Positions 1 through 8,689 of a DNA stretch of 64,000 nt are shown here, one piece after another. Under the pieces are notes generated by a model, which was not told the origin of the DNA, did not search any database, and was given only the letters and a program-made list of their open reading frames with translations. The position numbers and the translations under genes were made by a program. The stretch lies in contig NZ_SJSN01000016.1 in assembly GCF_004331675.1 (NCBI RefSeq), forward strand, positions 1-64,000. Reading direction: 5' to 3'. Each line of letters begins with the position of its first letter. Position 1 is the first letter of the stretch. This DNA comes from Pedobacter frigidisoli (lineage in GTDB: Bacteria; Bacteroidota; Bacteroidia; Sphingobacteriales; Sphingobacteriaceae).

Positions 1-248
1 CGCCATGGTAGTTTTTCTGCCTTTTAAGATAAAAAAGCAGGCTAAAATTAGTTTTCATATAAACTGAATTAAGGTTAACAAAATTAGCCTTGCAGTCTGA
101 AAACGTCAAGATGTTCGATGGTCGAACTACTTGTGAAACAGGTGGTTATAAATAATTCGGTGAGTTCTTTTAGTTGCAAAATTACTCACCTAATCACACA
201 CTTTTAATATGAGAATCGGTGAGTATTTTAGTTTTTCCACTAAAACAA
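1..248. other. Intergenic, no gene seen
   Basis: AT-rich stretch at the window edge without a convincing reading frame. A short motif GGTGAGT recurs near 159 and 219, and a partly related ACTCACC occurs near 183, so a weak palindromic arrangement is possible. I see no RNA gene or recognisable repeat family here. Any gene lying to the left would be cut off by the window. Confidence 0.5.
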
Positions 249-281
249 AAAAGCTTGCAATCATTTGATTTGCAAGCTTTT
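249..281 (-). terminator. Rho-independent terminator after tRNA-Lys
   Basis: A 12-bp perfect stem (AAAAGCTTGCAA at 249-260 and its complement at 270-281) closes a 9-nt loop and is flanked by A and T runs, so it can work in both directions. It lies about 25 nt downstream of the tRNA-Lys 3' end on the minus strand. Confidence 0.8.
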
Positions 282-305
282 ACGTAGTTTTGATACTATT
301 TTCTG

Positions 306-378
306 TGATCCCGCTGGGATTCGAACCCAGGACCACTACATTAAAAGTGTAATGCTCTACCAGCTGAGCTACGGAATC
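306..378 (-). tRNA. tRNA-Lys (anticodon TTT)
   Basis: Read on the minus strand, the 73-nt gene has a 7-bp acceptor stem (GATTCCG pairing with CGGGATC with one G-U), a D-arm with GCTCAGCTGGTAGAGC, an anticodon loop CTTTTAA giving anticodon UUU, and a T-arm containing GGTTCGAATCC. The discriminator base is A. CCA is not encoded and would be added after transcription. A matching promoter lies upstream and a hairpin terminator downstream, so this is a monocistronic tRNA unit. Confidence 0.97.
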
Positions 379-404
379 ATTTTTCCTTATTGTTTAAGGA
401 GGTG

Positions 405-435
405 CAAATATAGAGATTATAATTAATCACGCAAA
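405..435 (-). promoter_or_regulatory. Bacteroidota promoter for tRNA-Lys
   Basis: On the minus strand TTTG (432-435) is followed after exactly 19 nt by TATATTTG (405-412), a perfect match to the Bacteroidota -33/-7 consensus TTTG...TAnnTTTG. The mature tRNA begins 27 nt further downstream, leaving a short 5' leader for RNase P to remove. Confidence 0.8.
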
Positions 436-601
436 TGTTTTTTGAAAATGTTTTAACGCTTTTTTATAAAAGCTAAAATGATCAATTGTAACTGCTTGAT
501 TTTAAATTTTCTACCGCTTAAAGCTGTGAAATATTTTTTTTAAAAAATATACTTCTTCATCGAAAAAAGCTGTTTTTAGCTCACATTAATCTTAAAAAGG
601 A

Positions 602-1300
602 TTACTTATTAGATTTAGGGATAAAGTTTAGAAACGATTGAAATTGCGCCTTGTGTTTGTTTTTATCTAGCTTAAAATAAAAAGCCCCGCGTCTCGAACT
701 TGATTTGTCTTTTTCAGTTTGCTTAATTAACAGCCCGCTGGCGGTAATCTTACGAATGAAATTCCTATTGTCTATTGGAGAATCGTAAACCTGTTCATAC
801 AAAGCCTGTAATTGAGGGATGGTAAATTTCTTCGGTAAAAGTTCAAATAAAATGGGGTGTAGAGCTGCCTGATAACGGATTTTGGCCATCGATGCCTGAA
901 CCATAATATCGTGATCAAATATCAACTCCGGTACTTCCTTTAGCTTAAACCATTCTGCGTGGTATTGATCATTAATTTGTTTGCTATACTTATTGATATC
1001 AATTAGTGCGAAATAAACAACGGAGACTGTACGCTCAATAGGATCTCGATCTGGGCGACCATAGGCGTAAAACTGCTCAAGATATACATCATGTAAACCT
1101 GTTAATTCGTGCAGAATTCTTTGTGCAGCTTCATCTAAATCTTCACTTTCGCCAATAAAACCACCCATTAAACTCCATTGATCCTTAACTGGCTCAATTG
1201 CTCTTTTAATAACTAATAATTTAAGTTGTTCGCCGTCATATCCAAAAATGATGCAATCTACAGCAACGAGTACTGGGTTTTGATTTAAATATTTTCCCAT
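602..1300 (-). CDS. NrtR/AraR-type Nudix-domain transcriptional regulator
   Basis: The 232-aa protein has an N-terminal Nudix fold (about residues 8-150) and a C-terminal winged-helix region (about 155-225), the layout of NrtR/AraR repressors. The Nudix box starts at G47 but ends RILHELTGL (61-69). The canonical REUxEExGU has lost the first glutamate (I62) and one of the EE pair (L66), so hydrolysis is probably impaired and the domain is likely a ligand sensor. It starts 3 nt after the HAD gene stop, as the second gene of that unit, and sits close to aldose epimerase. Control of local sugar genes is inferred; in Bacteroidota this family includes arabinose and xylose regulators. The effector is unknown. 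Confidence 0.8.
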   Translation of the reverse strand: MGKYLNQNPVLVAVDCIIFGYDGEQLKLLVIKRAIEPVKDQWSLMGGFIGESEDLDEAAQRILHELTGLHDVYLEQFYAYGRPDRDPIERTVSVVYFALIDINKYSKQINDQYHAEWFKLKEVPELIFDHDIMVQASMAKIRYQAALHPILFELLPKKFTIPQLQALYEQVYDSPIDNRNFIRKITASGLLIKQTEKDKSSSRRGAFYFKLDKNKHKAQFQSFLNFIPKSNK

Positions 1301-1303
1301 CTT

Positions 1304-1975
1304 TTAAAAAAGAGCATTTAGTTTTGTGTCATTATAATCATTAATATAACCTAAAATATTAGGATATCCATCAAATTCTTCAATTGTGTGTGTGGTTGTG
1401 AGTACAACACATTTCATATTTGCATTTAGTGCCGATTCAACGCCTTTTGGTGCATCCTCAAAGACTACGCAATCTTCTGGAGCAATTTCCAAGTATTTGG
1501 CAGCTTTAAAAAAGGTTTCAGGATCTGGTTTGCTCGTTTCAACATCATCAGCACTCACAATTGCCCCTAAATAGTTTCTAATGTTTAATCCATCAACCAC
1601 AAAATCGATGTTAAAAGGAATGGCAGCAGAACCAATTGCCATTAAAATCCCAGCTTGTTTAGCTTTCTCTAAGAAATTATCCAAGCCAGCAATTAAAGCT
1701 AAATGCGGAAAATAACCTTGCTGATAGCGCTTTTCCTTTTCGATGGATAATCGTTCTACTTCCTCAGCACTGAATTTATTCTTCCCAAAAACACGAGTTA
1801 AAACCTCATGGTTTTTGCCGTACATTTCTTTCTTAACGGTTTCGTAATCTAGGTTGGCGTCCAAATCCTCGTTCATAATCGAATGCCAAGCCATGGTATG
1901 ATACTCCATATCGTTGATCATGGTTCCATTTAAATCGAATAAAAAGGCTTTTGGCTTGAAGTCAATTTCTTGCAT
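1304..1975 (-). CDS. HAD-superfamily hydrolase, beta-phosphoglucomutase-like
   Basis: This 223-aa cytosolic protein belongs to HAD subfamily IA, with a helical cap, and resembles beta-phosphoglucomutases and sugar-phosphate phosphatases. Motif I is FDLNGTM with nucleophile D14. The +2 residue, usually the Asp acid/base, is N16. Motif II is the serine in IGSAA, motif III the lysine in SKPDPE, and motif IV the acidic pair in VVFEDAPKG. It precedes the Nudix regulator by 3 nt and is divergent from aldose 1-epimerase, so a role in sugar or sugar-phosphate turnover is likely. The exact substrate cannot be read from sequence. Confidence 0.82.
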   Translation of the reverse strand: MQEIDFKPKAFLFDLNGTMINDMEYHTMAWHSIMNEDLDANLDYETVKKEMYGKNHEVLTRVFGKNKFSAEEVERLSIEKEKRYQQGYFPHLALIAGLDNFLEKAKQAGILMAIGSAAIPFNIDFVVDGLNIRNYLGAIVSADDVETSKPDPETFFKAAKYLEIAPEDCVVFEDAPKGVESALNANMKCVVLTTTHTIEEFDGYPNILGYINDYNDTKLNALF

Positions 1976-2104
1976 ACAGTGCTAAATTATATCATTTTGG
2001 CGAAGTTGGGAAATCCTATGCATATAAGCTGGAAAATTATTTATAATCGTTACAGTAACGTTAATTTAATTTTCATACTTTAGCCTTAACCAAAATAAAT
2101 CTTT

Positions 2105-3256
2105 ATGAAGAAAATATTCCTTAAGGCATTGCCTTTTGCTGCATTATGTTTAGCTGCATCGTTGTATTCATGTAACCCTAAAGCTGATAAAAGTGCTGAT
2201 ACAGCTGTAGAAACCGATTCGTTAAAATATGTAACCACCATCGATGGAAAAAATGTAAAACTTTTTACGTTGAAGAATAAGGAAGGTGCTTCTTTGAGCA
2301 TTACAAATTACGGCGGACGAATTGTTTCACTTTTTGTTCCCGATCAAAATAATAAACTAACTGATGTGGTTTTAGGTTATGATAGTATTGGTGCATATCG
2401 TAAAAAAGGCGAGCCATTTTTTGGTGCTTTAATTGGTAGATATGGAAACCGAATTGGAAAAGGGAAATTCAATTTGGATGGCAAGGAATATTCGTTACAG
2501 CTTAATGATGGCGTAAATACCTTGCATGGTGGTACTGATGGTTTTTTCTCAAAGGTTTGGGAGGCAAAACAATTGGATAGCCAAAAGTTGCAATTAACCT
2601 ACGTCTCAAAAGATGGTGAGGCGGGATATCCTGGCGAGCTAACTATTACGGTTGTTTACACATTAACTAATGATAATGCCTTGCAAATTGATTATGTTGC
2701 AACTACTGATAAAACTACGGTGGTAAATTTAACCAATCATGCTTACTTCAACTTGAACGGTGAGGGAAATAAAACCATTCTTGATCATGAGTTATCAATC
2801 GTAGCAGATTCGATCACACCAGTAGATGTTACGTTGATTCCGACTGGTAGGCTATTGTCTGTGGCTGGAACGGCTTTCGATTTTAATAAGGCAAAAGCAA
2901 TTGGTAAATCTATCGACGGTAAAGAAGAGCAATTAACTTTCGGAAAAGGATACGATCATAATTTTGCATTGAAGAAACATGATTATAAAACACCAATCGC
3001 GACTGTTAAAAGTACGTTAACAGGAATAACAATGGAAGTTTACACCACAGAGCCTGGTTTGCAATTTTATAGCGGAAACTTTTTAACTGGAGTAGATAAA
3101 GATGGAAAAGGTGGAAAGTCTTACCCATATCGTTCTGCTTTTTGTTTAGAAACACAACATTTTCCAGATGCACCAAATCATTCAAACTTTGCTTCCACAG
3201 TGCTAAAACCAGGTGCAACCTATAAAACTAGTACCACGTATAAATTTTTGAGATAA
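2105..3256 (+). CDS. galM: Aldose 1-epimerase (mutarotase), lipoprotein
   Basis: Interconverts alpha and beta anomers of aldoses such as galactose and glucose. The 383-aa protein opens with a lipoprotein signal ending in the lipobox LYSC (cysteine about residue 23), so it is probably membrane-anchored outside the cytoplasm. Family signatures include GALIGRYGNRIG, catalytic-type histidines H141 (LHGG) and H212 (NLTNHAYFNLNG), and the general base E349 in CLETQHFPDAPN. It is divergent from the HAD and Nudix-regulator pair. Exported mutarotases of this kind are common in Bacteroidota that break down sugars in the periplasm. Confidence 0.92.
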   Translation: MKKIFLKALPFAALCLAASLYSCNPKADKSADTAVETDSLKYVTTIDGKNVKLFTLKNKEGASLSITNYGGRIVSLFVPDQNNKLTDVVLGYDSIGAYRKKGEPFFGALIGRYGNRIGKGKFNLDGKEYSLQLNDGVNTLHGGTDGFFSKVWEAKQLDSQKLQLTYVSKDGEAGYPGELTITVVYTLTNDNALQIDYVATTDKTTVVNLTNHAYFNLNGEGNKTILDHELSIVADSITPVDVTLIPTGRLLSVAGTAFDFNKAKAIGKSIDGKEEQLTFGKGYDHNFALKKHDYKTPIATVKSTLTGITMEVYTTEPGLQFYSGNFLTGVDKDGKGGKSYPYRSAFCLETQHFPDAPNHSNFASTVLKPGATYKTSTTYKFLR

Positions 3257-3438
3257 ATATTAAATGGTTAAATTTTAAGAAGTTTAATACATTTAATTAA
3301 ATGCTTATTTTGCGTAACGAACATAACTGTGCATAACAGTTTAAGACAGTAAAAATGATTAAATTGCTCATTGTTTTCTAACCAATAAAGAATGAGTATA
3401 GAAAGATCATTAACCATGAAAATGAAAGGATGTTATAA

Positions 3439-4173
3439 ATGAGAGTTGGGTTATTTGTTCCATGTTATGTAGATCAGTTTTATCCAAATGCTGCAATTGC
3501 AACATTGAGTCTGCTCAAAAAGCTTGGTGTTGATGTTTATTATCCTCAAAATCAAACTTGTTGCGGGCAGCCAATGGCCAATTCGGGTTACGAACACCTC
3601 ACCAAAAATTGCAACAATTTATTTATTGATAATTTTGCAGAATTTGATTATATAGTTTCTCCATCAGGCAGTTGCGTTTTGCATGTTAAAGATCATTTAC
3701 ATGATGAAAAACGTGAAGCTGATGCTACAGGAATTCGCCATAAGGTTTATGAATTGGTAGAGTTTTTAACAGATGTTTTAAAGGTTGAGAAAATTACGGC
3801 TACATTTCCATTTAAGGTTGGCTTGCATCAAAGTTGTCACGGTCAACGTGGCTTGCATTTGTCATCGATGACAGAATTGGTTGATCAACCTTTTTCAAAG
3901 CCGATGCAGTTATTAAATCAGGTTAAAGGCTTAAAAATTATCGAGTTAACACGCCCTGATGAATGCTGTGGTTTCGGTGGAACTTTTTGCGTTGCCGAAG
4001 AAGCGGTATCTGCGAAAATGGGCAAAGATAGAGTTGACGATCATTTAATGAATGGTGCTGAATTTATTACGGCAGCAGATATGTCTTGCTTAATGCACAT
4101 GGAAGGAATTTTAAAACGTAAAAACAGCAAAGTGAAAGTTCTCCACATTGCTGAAATATTAAATGCTGAATAA
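3439..4173 (+). CDS. lutA: L-lactate oxidation complex subunit LutA (Fe-S oxidoreductase)
   Basis: This 244-aa protein has the two CCG cysteine-rich domains of the LutA/YkgE family: TCCGQPMANSGY near residue 41, with a partner cysteine in SPSGSC, and CHGQRG followed by DECCGFGGTFC near residue 178. Such domains bind an iron-sulfur cluster. With LutB and LutC it oxidises L-lactate to pyruvate. It is the first gene of lutABC and overlaps lutB by 11 bp. An eight-codon reading frame at 3416-3442 ends in a TGA overlapping this ATG. Confidence 0.93.
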   Translation: MRVGLFVPCYVDQFYPNAAIATLSLLKKLGVDVYYPQNQTCCGQPMANSGYEHLTKNCNNLFIDNFAEFDYIVSPSGSCVLHVKDHLHDEKREADATGIRHKVYELVEFLTDVLKVEKITATFPFKVGLHQSCHGQRGLHLSSMTELVDQPFSKPMQLLNQVKGLKIIELTRPDECCGFGGTFCVAEEAVSAKMGKDRVDDHLMNGAEFITAADMSCLMHMEGILKRKNSKVKVLHIAEILNAE

Positions 4174-5545
4174 TATGAGCAGCATTAAACACCCAGAATT
4201 ATCGGATATCTTTAATAAAGATGAAGAACGTGTAAATTGGCACGATGATACGCTTTGGTGGATCAGGGCTAAACGTGATAAAGCTGCCCATGGCATTTCA
4301 GAGTGGGAATTACTAAGAGAAACTGCATCACAGATTAAAAATAATGTACTTTCAAACCTCCATAATTATTTAATTGAATTTGAGGAAAAGGCACAGAAAA
4401 ACGGTATAAAAGTACATTGGGCCGCAAATGCAGAAGAGCATAATAAAATTGTACTTTCTTTACTTCAAGGTAAAGGTATTAACCAAATGGTTAAAAGTAA
4501 ATCCATGCTTACCGAAGAATGTCATTTAAATGAGTATTTGGAGAGCAATGGAATTGATGTTATTGATTCGGATTTGGGCGAACGGATTGTTCAATTGGCA
4601 AAGGAACCACCAAGTCATATCGTTTTACCTTGTATTCATAAAAAGAAAGAAGAGATCGGGCAACTTTTTCACGAACATCTTGGTACTGAGGCTGGGATTT
4701 CTGATCCTCAGGTTTTAACAGAAACTGCCAGAATTCATTTACGGAAGACATTTTTAACTCGTCGTTCTGCTTTAACTGGCGTTAATTTTGCAGTTGCGGA
4801 AACGGGCGAATTTGTGGTTTGTACCAATGAGGGTAATGCAGATATGGGCGCCCATCTGGCAGATATACACATTGCTTGCATGGGAATAGAAAAGCTGATT
4901 CCGAAGAAAAAACATTTAAGTGTATTCTTAAGGTTACTAACCAGAAGTGCAACTGGTCAGCCAATTACTACTTACTCTAGTCATTTTAAAAAACCAAGAA
5001 AAGGGCAGGAGATGCATATTGTTCTGGTTGATAATGGAAGAAGTGTGCAACTTGGTCGTGAAGACTTTAGGAATTCATTAAAGTGTATTCGTTGTGGCGC
5101 TTGTATGAATACTTGCCCTGTTTATCGCAGAAGTGGTGGGCATAGTTATCATAATGCCATAGCTGGTCCGATAGGTGCTATTTTAGCACCGAATTTAGAC
5201 ATGAAAGAATACGCTGATTTGCCTTTCGCATCTACTCTTTGTGGCTCTTGTACAAATGTTTGTCCGGTGAAGATTGATATTCATGATCAGCTTTATAAAT
5301 GGCGACAAGTGATTGTGAAAGAGGGCTACACATCAAGTGCAAAAACTGTTGCAATGAAAGTGATGGATTTTACATTATCATCTCCAACAAGGTTTAAGCT
5401 TGCCGGAAAAATAGGAAGATGGACCTTGAAACATGCACCATTTACTGTCAATAATCGGTTGAATCTTTGGTTCAAAAATAGAGAGATGCCTGAGGCTCCA
5501 GAGGAATCATTTTCTGAGTGGTATAAAAGGAATAACTCCATTTAA
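4163..5545 (+). CDS. lutB: L-lactate oxidation complex subunit LutB (ferredoxin-like)
   Basis: The 460-aa protein has a LUD domain (about residues 60-290) followed by two [4Fe-4S] motifs, CIRCGACMNTCP starting at C308 and CGSCTNVCP starting at C360, as in LutB/YkgF. It passes electrons from lactate oxidation. The frame begins 11 bp inside lutA; a second ATG at 4175 (MSSIKHPEL) is an equally plausible start. The overlap indicates translational coupling with lutA. Confidence 0.93.
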   Translation: MLNNMSSIKHPELSDIFNKDEERVNWHDDTLWWIRAKRDKAAHGISEWELLRETASQIKNNVLSNLHNYLIEFEEKAQKNGIKVHWAANAEEHNKIVLSLLQGKGINQMVKSKSMLTEECHLNEYLESNGIDVIDSDLGERIVQLAKEPPSHIVLPCIHKKKEEIGQLFHEHLGTEAGISDPQVLTETARIHLRKTFLTRRSALTGVNFAVAETGEFVVCTNEGNADMGAHLADIHIACMGIEKLIPKKKHLSVFLRLLTRSATGQPITTYSSHFKKPRKGQEMHIVLVDNGRSVQLGREDFRNSLKCIRCGACMNTCPVYRRSGGHSYHNAIAGPIGAILAPNLDMKEYADLPFASTLCGSCTNVCPVKIDIHDQLYKWRQVIVKEGYTSSAKTVAMKVMDFTLSSPTRFKLAGKIGRWTLKHAPFTVNNRLNLWFKNREMPEAPEESFSEWYKRNNSI

Positions 5546-5648
5546 AATATTTATCCAAATCAGGAGAAATAAAGGGAAAACAGATATATTCCGAATAGAT
5601 TCAGGATAACGATAAACAGAAAGAAGGAACCCGCTAATAATAATACAA

Positions 5649-6239
5649 ATGAGCAGAGCAACAATATTATCGGCAATTCTAAGTAATCAGCCCCAAACAA
5701 CTCAACTTCCAGAAGATTTACAATTTGATTGCCCAGCTAAAGCAGCTGTAACTGAAAAATTTATTCAAATGATAAATTTAATTGGCGGTAGGGTTGTAGA
5801 AATTCAACGGATTGAAGATATTAATCTTTATGCCACAGCGCATTATGGTGCTGGCGAACGCCTAATTACACCCATAGAAGAGTTAGATTTTTATACGCAA
5901 TTTGCTGGAGATGAAGATCCACACCAATTTGAAAACATAGCTTTTGCAGTTTTTAAAACTCATTTTGCTGTTGCCGAAAATGGTGCTGTTTGGATTACCG
6001 AGGATAGGATGGGCGCAAGAGTTTTACCATTTATTTGCCAACACTTAGGGATGCTCGTTTTTGAGGATAGCATAGTTTCCAATATGCACGAAGCCTATCA
6101 ACTAATTGGCAGCCAAGATTATGGTTTCGGAACGTTCATCGCTGGTCCATCAAAAACTGCAGATATTGAACAGTCTTTGGTTTTAGGTGCCCATGGGGCA
6201 AGAAGCATAATAATTTTTTTGTTGAAAAAAGAATTGTAA
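5649..6239 (+). CDS. lutC: L-lactate oxidation complex subunit LutC (LUD domain)
   Basis: This 196-aa protein is a stand-alone LUD domain, the LutC/YkgG subunit. Typical segments are the central AVAENGAVWITE and a C-terminal GPSKTADIEQSLVLGAHG, where family members carry GPSRTADIE-like sequence. It follows lutB after 103 bp, with no terminator seen in the gap, and closes the lactate utilisation operon. The three subunits together convert L-lactate to pyruvate in the cytoplasm. Confidence 0.92.
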   Translation: MSRATILSAILSNQPQTTQLPEDLQFDCPAKAAVTEKFIQMINLIGGRVVEIQRIEDINLYATAHYGAGERLITPIEELDFYTQFAGDEDPHQFENIAFAVFKTHFAVAENGAVWITEDRMGARVLPFICQHLGMLVFEDSIVSNMHEAYQLIGSQDYGFGTFIAGPSKTADIEQSLVLGAHGARSIIIFLLKKEL

Positions 6240-6346
6240 ATCAGCCAAGAATTTCACATCAGTAGCTTTAATACCATGTTTTTATGCAAGTTGTGGATAA
6301 ATGAAGATTTCTCTGGGATGGGATCTACTGAAAAAATAAGCTAGAG

Positions 6347-6763
6347 TTATATCCTATGATAATCGCCTCGCCAGTTTTTTATCGCTTTTTTAATTTCATC
6401 AGGCGTTAAATTTTCGGCAACAGATTTATCTACCAACTCCACATATTCCTCGTCGCTAGCAAAACGCAAAGATAAAGTTTGGCCTAATTTCAAATCAGGG
6501 GGAAATGCTTTACCAGCCAAAATTAGGTAGCGTAATTTTTCCTCAGCTCTTGCAGCTCTATCTTGGGCTTTTAGGGCAAACATTCTTGCCATAACTGCTA
6601 TAATGGCGATTAAGAAAAAGGCAAGCACAATTAAGCCTGTAATGATGGTTGGAATTGCAACGTATGAATAAATTGCCAAACCCAATCCTAACACAGTTAA
6701 TGGTATGGTAAAAAAGTGAAATAAGGGATAAAATCTTTTATGGTTTGCGTAATGTTGAGGCAT
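6347..6763 (-). CDS. DUF6526-like small membrane protein
   Basis: The 138-aa protein begins MPQHYANHKRFYPLFHF and has two hydrophobic segments (about residues 17-36 and 38-58) followed by a soluble C-terminal half rich in charged residues. The opening resembles the DUF6526 family of Bacteroidota, whose function is unknown. It starts 1 nt after the stop of the upstream PorE-like gene on the same strand and so is probably co-transcribed. No catalytic motif is visible. Confidence 0.65.
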   Translation of the reverse strand: MPQHYANHKRFYPLFHFFTIPLTVLGLGLAIYSYVAIPTIITGLIVLAFFLIAIIAVMARMFALKAQDRAARAEEKLRYLILAGKAFPPDLKLGQTLSLRFASDEEYVELVDKSVAENLTPDEIKKAIKNWRGDYHRI

Positions 6764-6764
6764 A

Positions 6765-8651
6765 TTATATTTTTGTTATAACAAATGAGGTTCTGCGGTT
6801 ATTTTTTCTACCGATATCGGTCTTATTATCAGCAATGGGTTTACTCGCTCCAAAGCCTTTAAAAGTAAGTCTTTTTGCATCAATATTATTCTTTAATAAA
6901 TATTCATAAACTGCATTTGCCCTGTTGAACGACAATTTTTCGTTCAGTTTCGCATCTCCAACATTATCGGTATGACCTTGAATTTCGATATTTACACTTG
7001 CATTTTGATTTAAGAAATCGATTAATAAATCTAACTCTCTAATTGATGCAGGCAATAAATTATACTTATTGGTATCAAAAAAAATATTCCTTAAAGTTAC
7101 ATTTCCACCTTGCTTTATTTTTTCGATATAAACTTCTATTTGATAAGGCTTGTTAATATCGCCAGCTTTTAACTCGAAATTTTCTGAGTAAAACATATAT
7201 CCCTCGGCATTTACATTGAAAAGGTAATTACTTCCAATCGGCATTACCGCTAAAAACTGACCAGTTTCGGGGTCTGTGTAATCATCAAATACAGTTTTGT
7301 TCGATGTTAAATCGATTACCTGAACATTACTTTCTATGGTCTTTTTGCTATCCTTATCTCTTACAATTCCCTTAACATAAGAAACTTTTAAAGGCTTAGC
7401 TGTTTCAGGAATTCCAAAACTGTAAATATCCTGCCCACCAAAACCATCCTTTAAATTCGAAGAAAACATTCCGAAATTTCCATCGGCACTAACAATTAAT
7501 CCGCTTTCATCTTCGAATGAATTTATCGGATAACCCAGATTTATTGGTTTTTGAAATTTGCCTGCATCATCCATTCTGCTGTAATAAATATCTTTATTTC
7601 CAAAACCCGGCCAACCATCAGAAGAAAAGTAAAGTGTTTTTCCATCAGCATGAAGAAAGGGTGTGTTCTCATCGTAGGCCGTATTGATATCAGGTCCGAG
7701 GTTTATGGCTGGTCCCCATTTCGCATCATCAGTAATGGTACTTTTCCAAATATCATATCCACCAGAGCCGCCAGGACGATTGCTGATAAAATACAAGGTT
7801 CTGCCATCAGGACTTATCGCAGGCTGTGATTCCCAATATTCTGAATTAACAGGTTTGCCAACATTGTAAGGTTCGCCCCAATCTTTTCCTTCACGATGTG
7901 AAACGTAAATATCGCATCTTCCCAATCCATCGGGGCGATTACAGCCCGTAAAAAACAGATATTTTCCATCAGGTGAAATGGTTTGAGCACCCTCGTTATA
8001 TTTCGATGTATTGATTTTTGATGAAAGCGGGGTTGCCAAATTCCAGGAATTGTTTTTAAACTGCGAAGTCCAGAAATCTTCATTTCCATTTACCTGACGT
8101 GTAAAAATTAGGGTTTCGCCATCTGCTGTTAAGGCAGGAAAATATTCTGCATCAGTTGTATTTACGCCTTGCCCCAAATTTGTAGGCGTGTATTTTACTG
8201 GTTTTTTAATAGCAATGGCAGCAAAATCACAATCTGAAAGGTACTTTTTTGCTTTTTTACTTTTGTCTGATGAGTTATCTGCTGCTAAAAACTCGTTGAA
8301 ATGTTGTTTCGCTTTATCATATTCTTGTGTAGCAAATTCAGTTTCTGCCAAGCCAAATATTATTGGAGGCGCTACATTTTTATTAATTGAAATTGCTTTT
8401 TGAAAGGCATTTTTTGCTTCAGCATATTTCTTTTGAATGCGGTAAACATCGCCCAATAAAATAAATGCATTTTGAAATTGTGGGTCTTCTTTAACGGCGC
8501 TTTCTAAATTTTGGGCTGCCGATACATAATCTTGTTTTTGTATATATGGGTTTACCTTTTCGAAAAAACTTTGCGCTTTTCTATTTGATGAATTTTGTGC
8601 AAAGCAACAAAAGCTCAAGATGCTAAAGAATACGAGTAAAAAACCTTTCAT
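6765..8651 (-). CDS. OmpA-family protein with TPR, WD40-like propeller and CRD (PorE-like)
   Basis: The 628-aa protein has a signal peptide (FCCFAQ near residue 19), TPR repeats (about 25-140), WD40-like PD40 repeats (about 150-410, for example AISPDGRTLYFISNRPGGSG), a carboxypeptidase-regulatory-like domain (about 420-510) and a C-terminal OmpA peptidoglycan-binding domain (IEIQGHTDNVGDAKLNEKLS, about 515-628). This order matches PorE of the type IX secretion system, an outer-membrane-associated lipoprotein that binds peptidoglycan. Here no clear lipobox is seen: cysteines precede the AQ cleavage site. Bacteroidota genomes hold many paralogues, so a T9SS role is possible, not proven. Confidence 0.82.
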   Translation of the reverse strand: MKGFLLVFFSILSFCCFAQNSSNRKAQSFFEKVNPYIQKQDYVSAAQNLESAVKEDPQFQNAFILLGDVYRIQKKYAEAKNAFQKAISINKNVAPPIIFGLAETEFATQEYDKAKQHFNEFLAADNSSDKSKKAKKYLSDCDFAAIAIKKPVKYTPTNLGQGVNTTDAEYFPALTADGETLIFTRQVNGNEDFWTSQFKNNSWNLATPLSSKINTSKYNEGAQTISPDGKYLFFTGCNRPDGLGRCDIYVSHREGKDWGEPYNVGKPVNSEYWESQPAISPDGRTLYFISNRPGGSGGYDIWKSTITDDAKWGPAINLGPDINTAYDENTPFLHADGKTLYFSSDGWPGFGNKDIYYSRMDDAGKFQKPINLGYPINSFEDESGLIVSADGNFGMFSSNLKDGFGGQDIYSFGIPETAKPLKVSYVKGIVRDKDSKKTIESNVQVIDLTSNKTVFDDYTDPETGQFLAVMPIGSNYLFNVNAEGYMFYSENFELKAGDINKPYQIEVYIEKIKQGGNVTLRNIFFDTNKYNLLPASIRELDLLIDFLNQNASVNIEIQGHTDNVGDAKLNEKLSFNRANAVYEYLLKNNIDAKRLTFKGFGASKPIADNKTDIGRKNNRRTSFVITKI

Positions 8652-8689
8652 TACATTAACATTTGGTTGTTAAAGCGAATGTAAACTAT

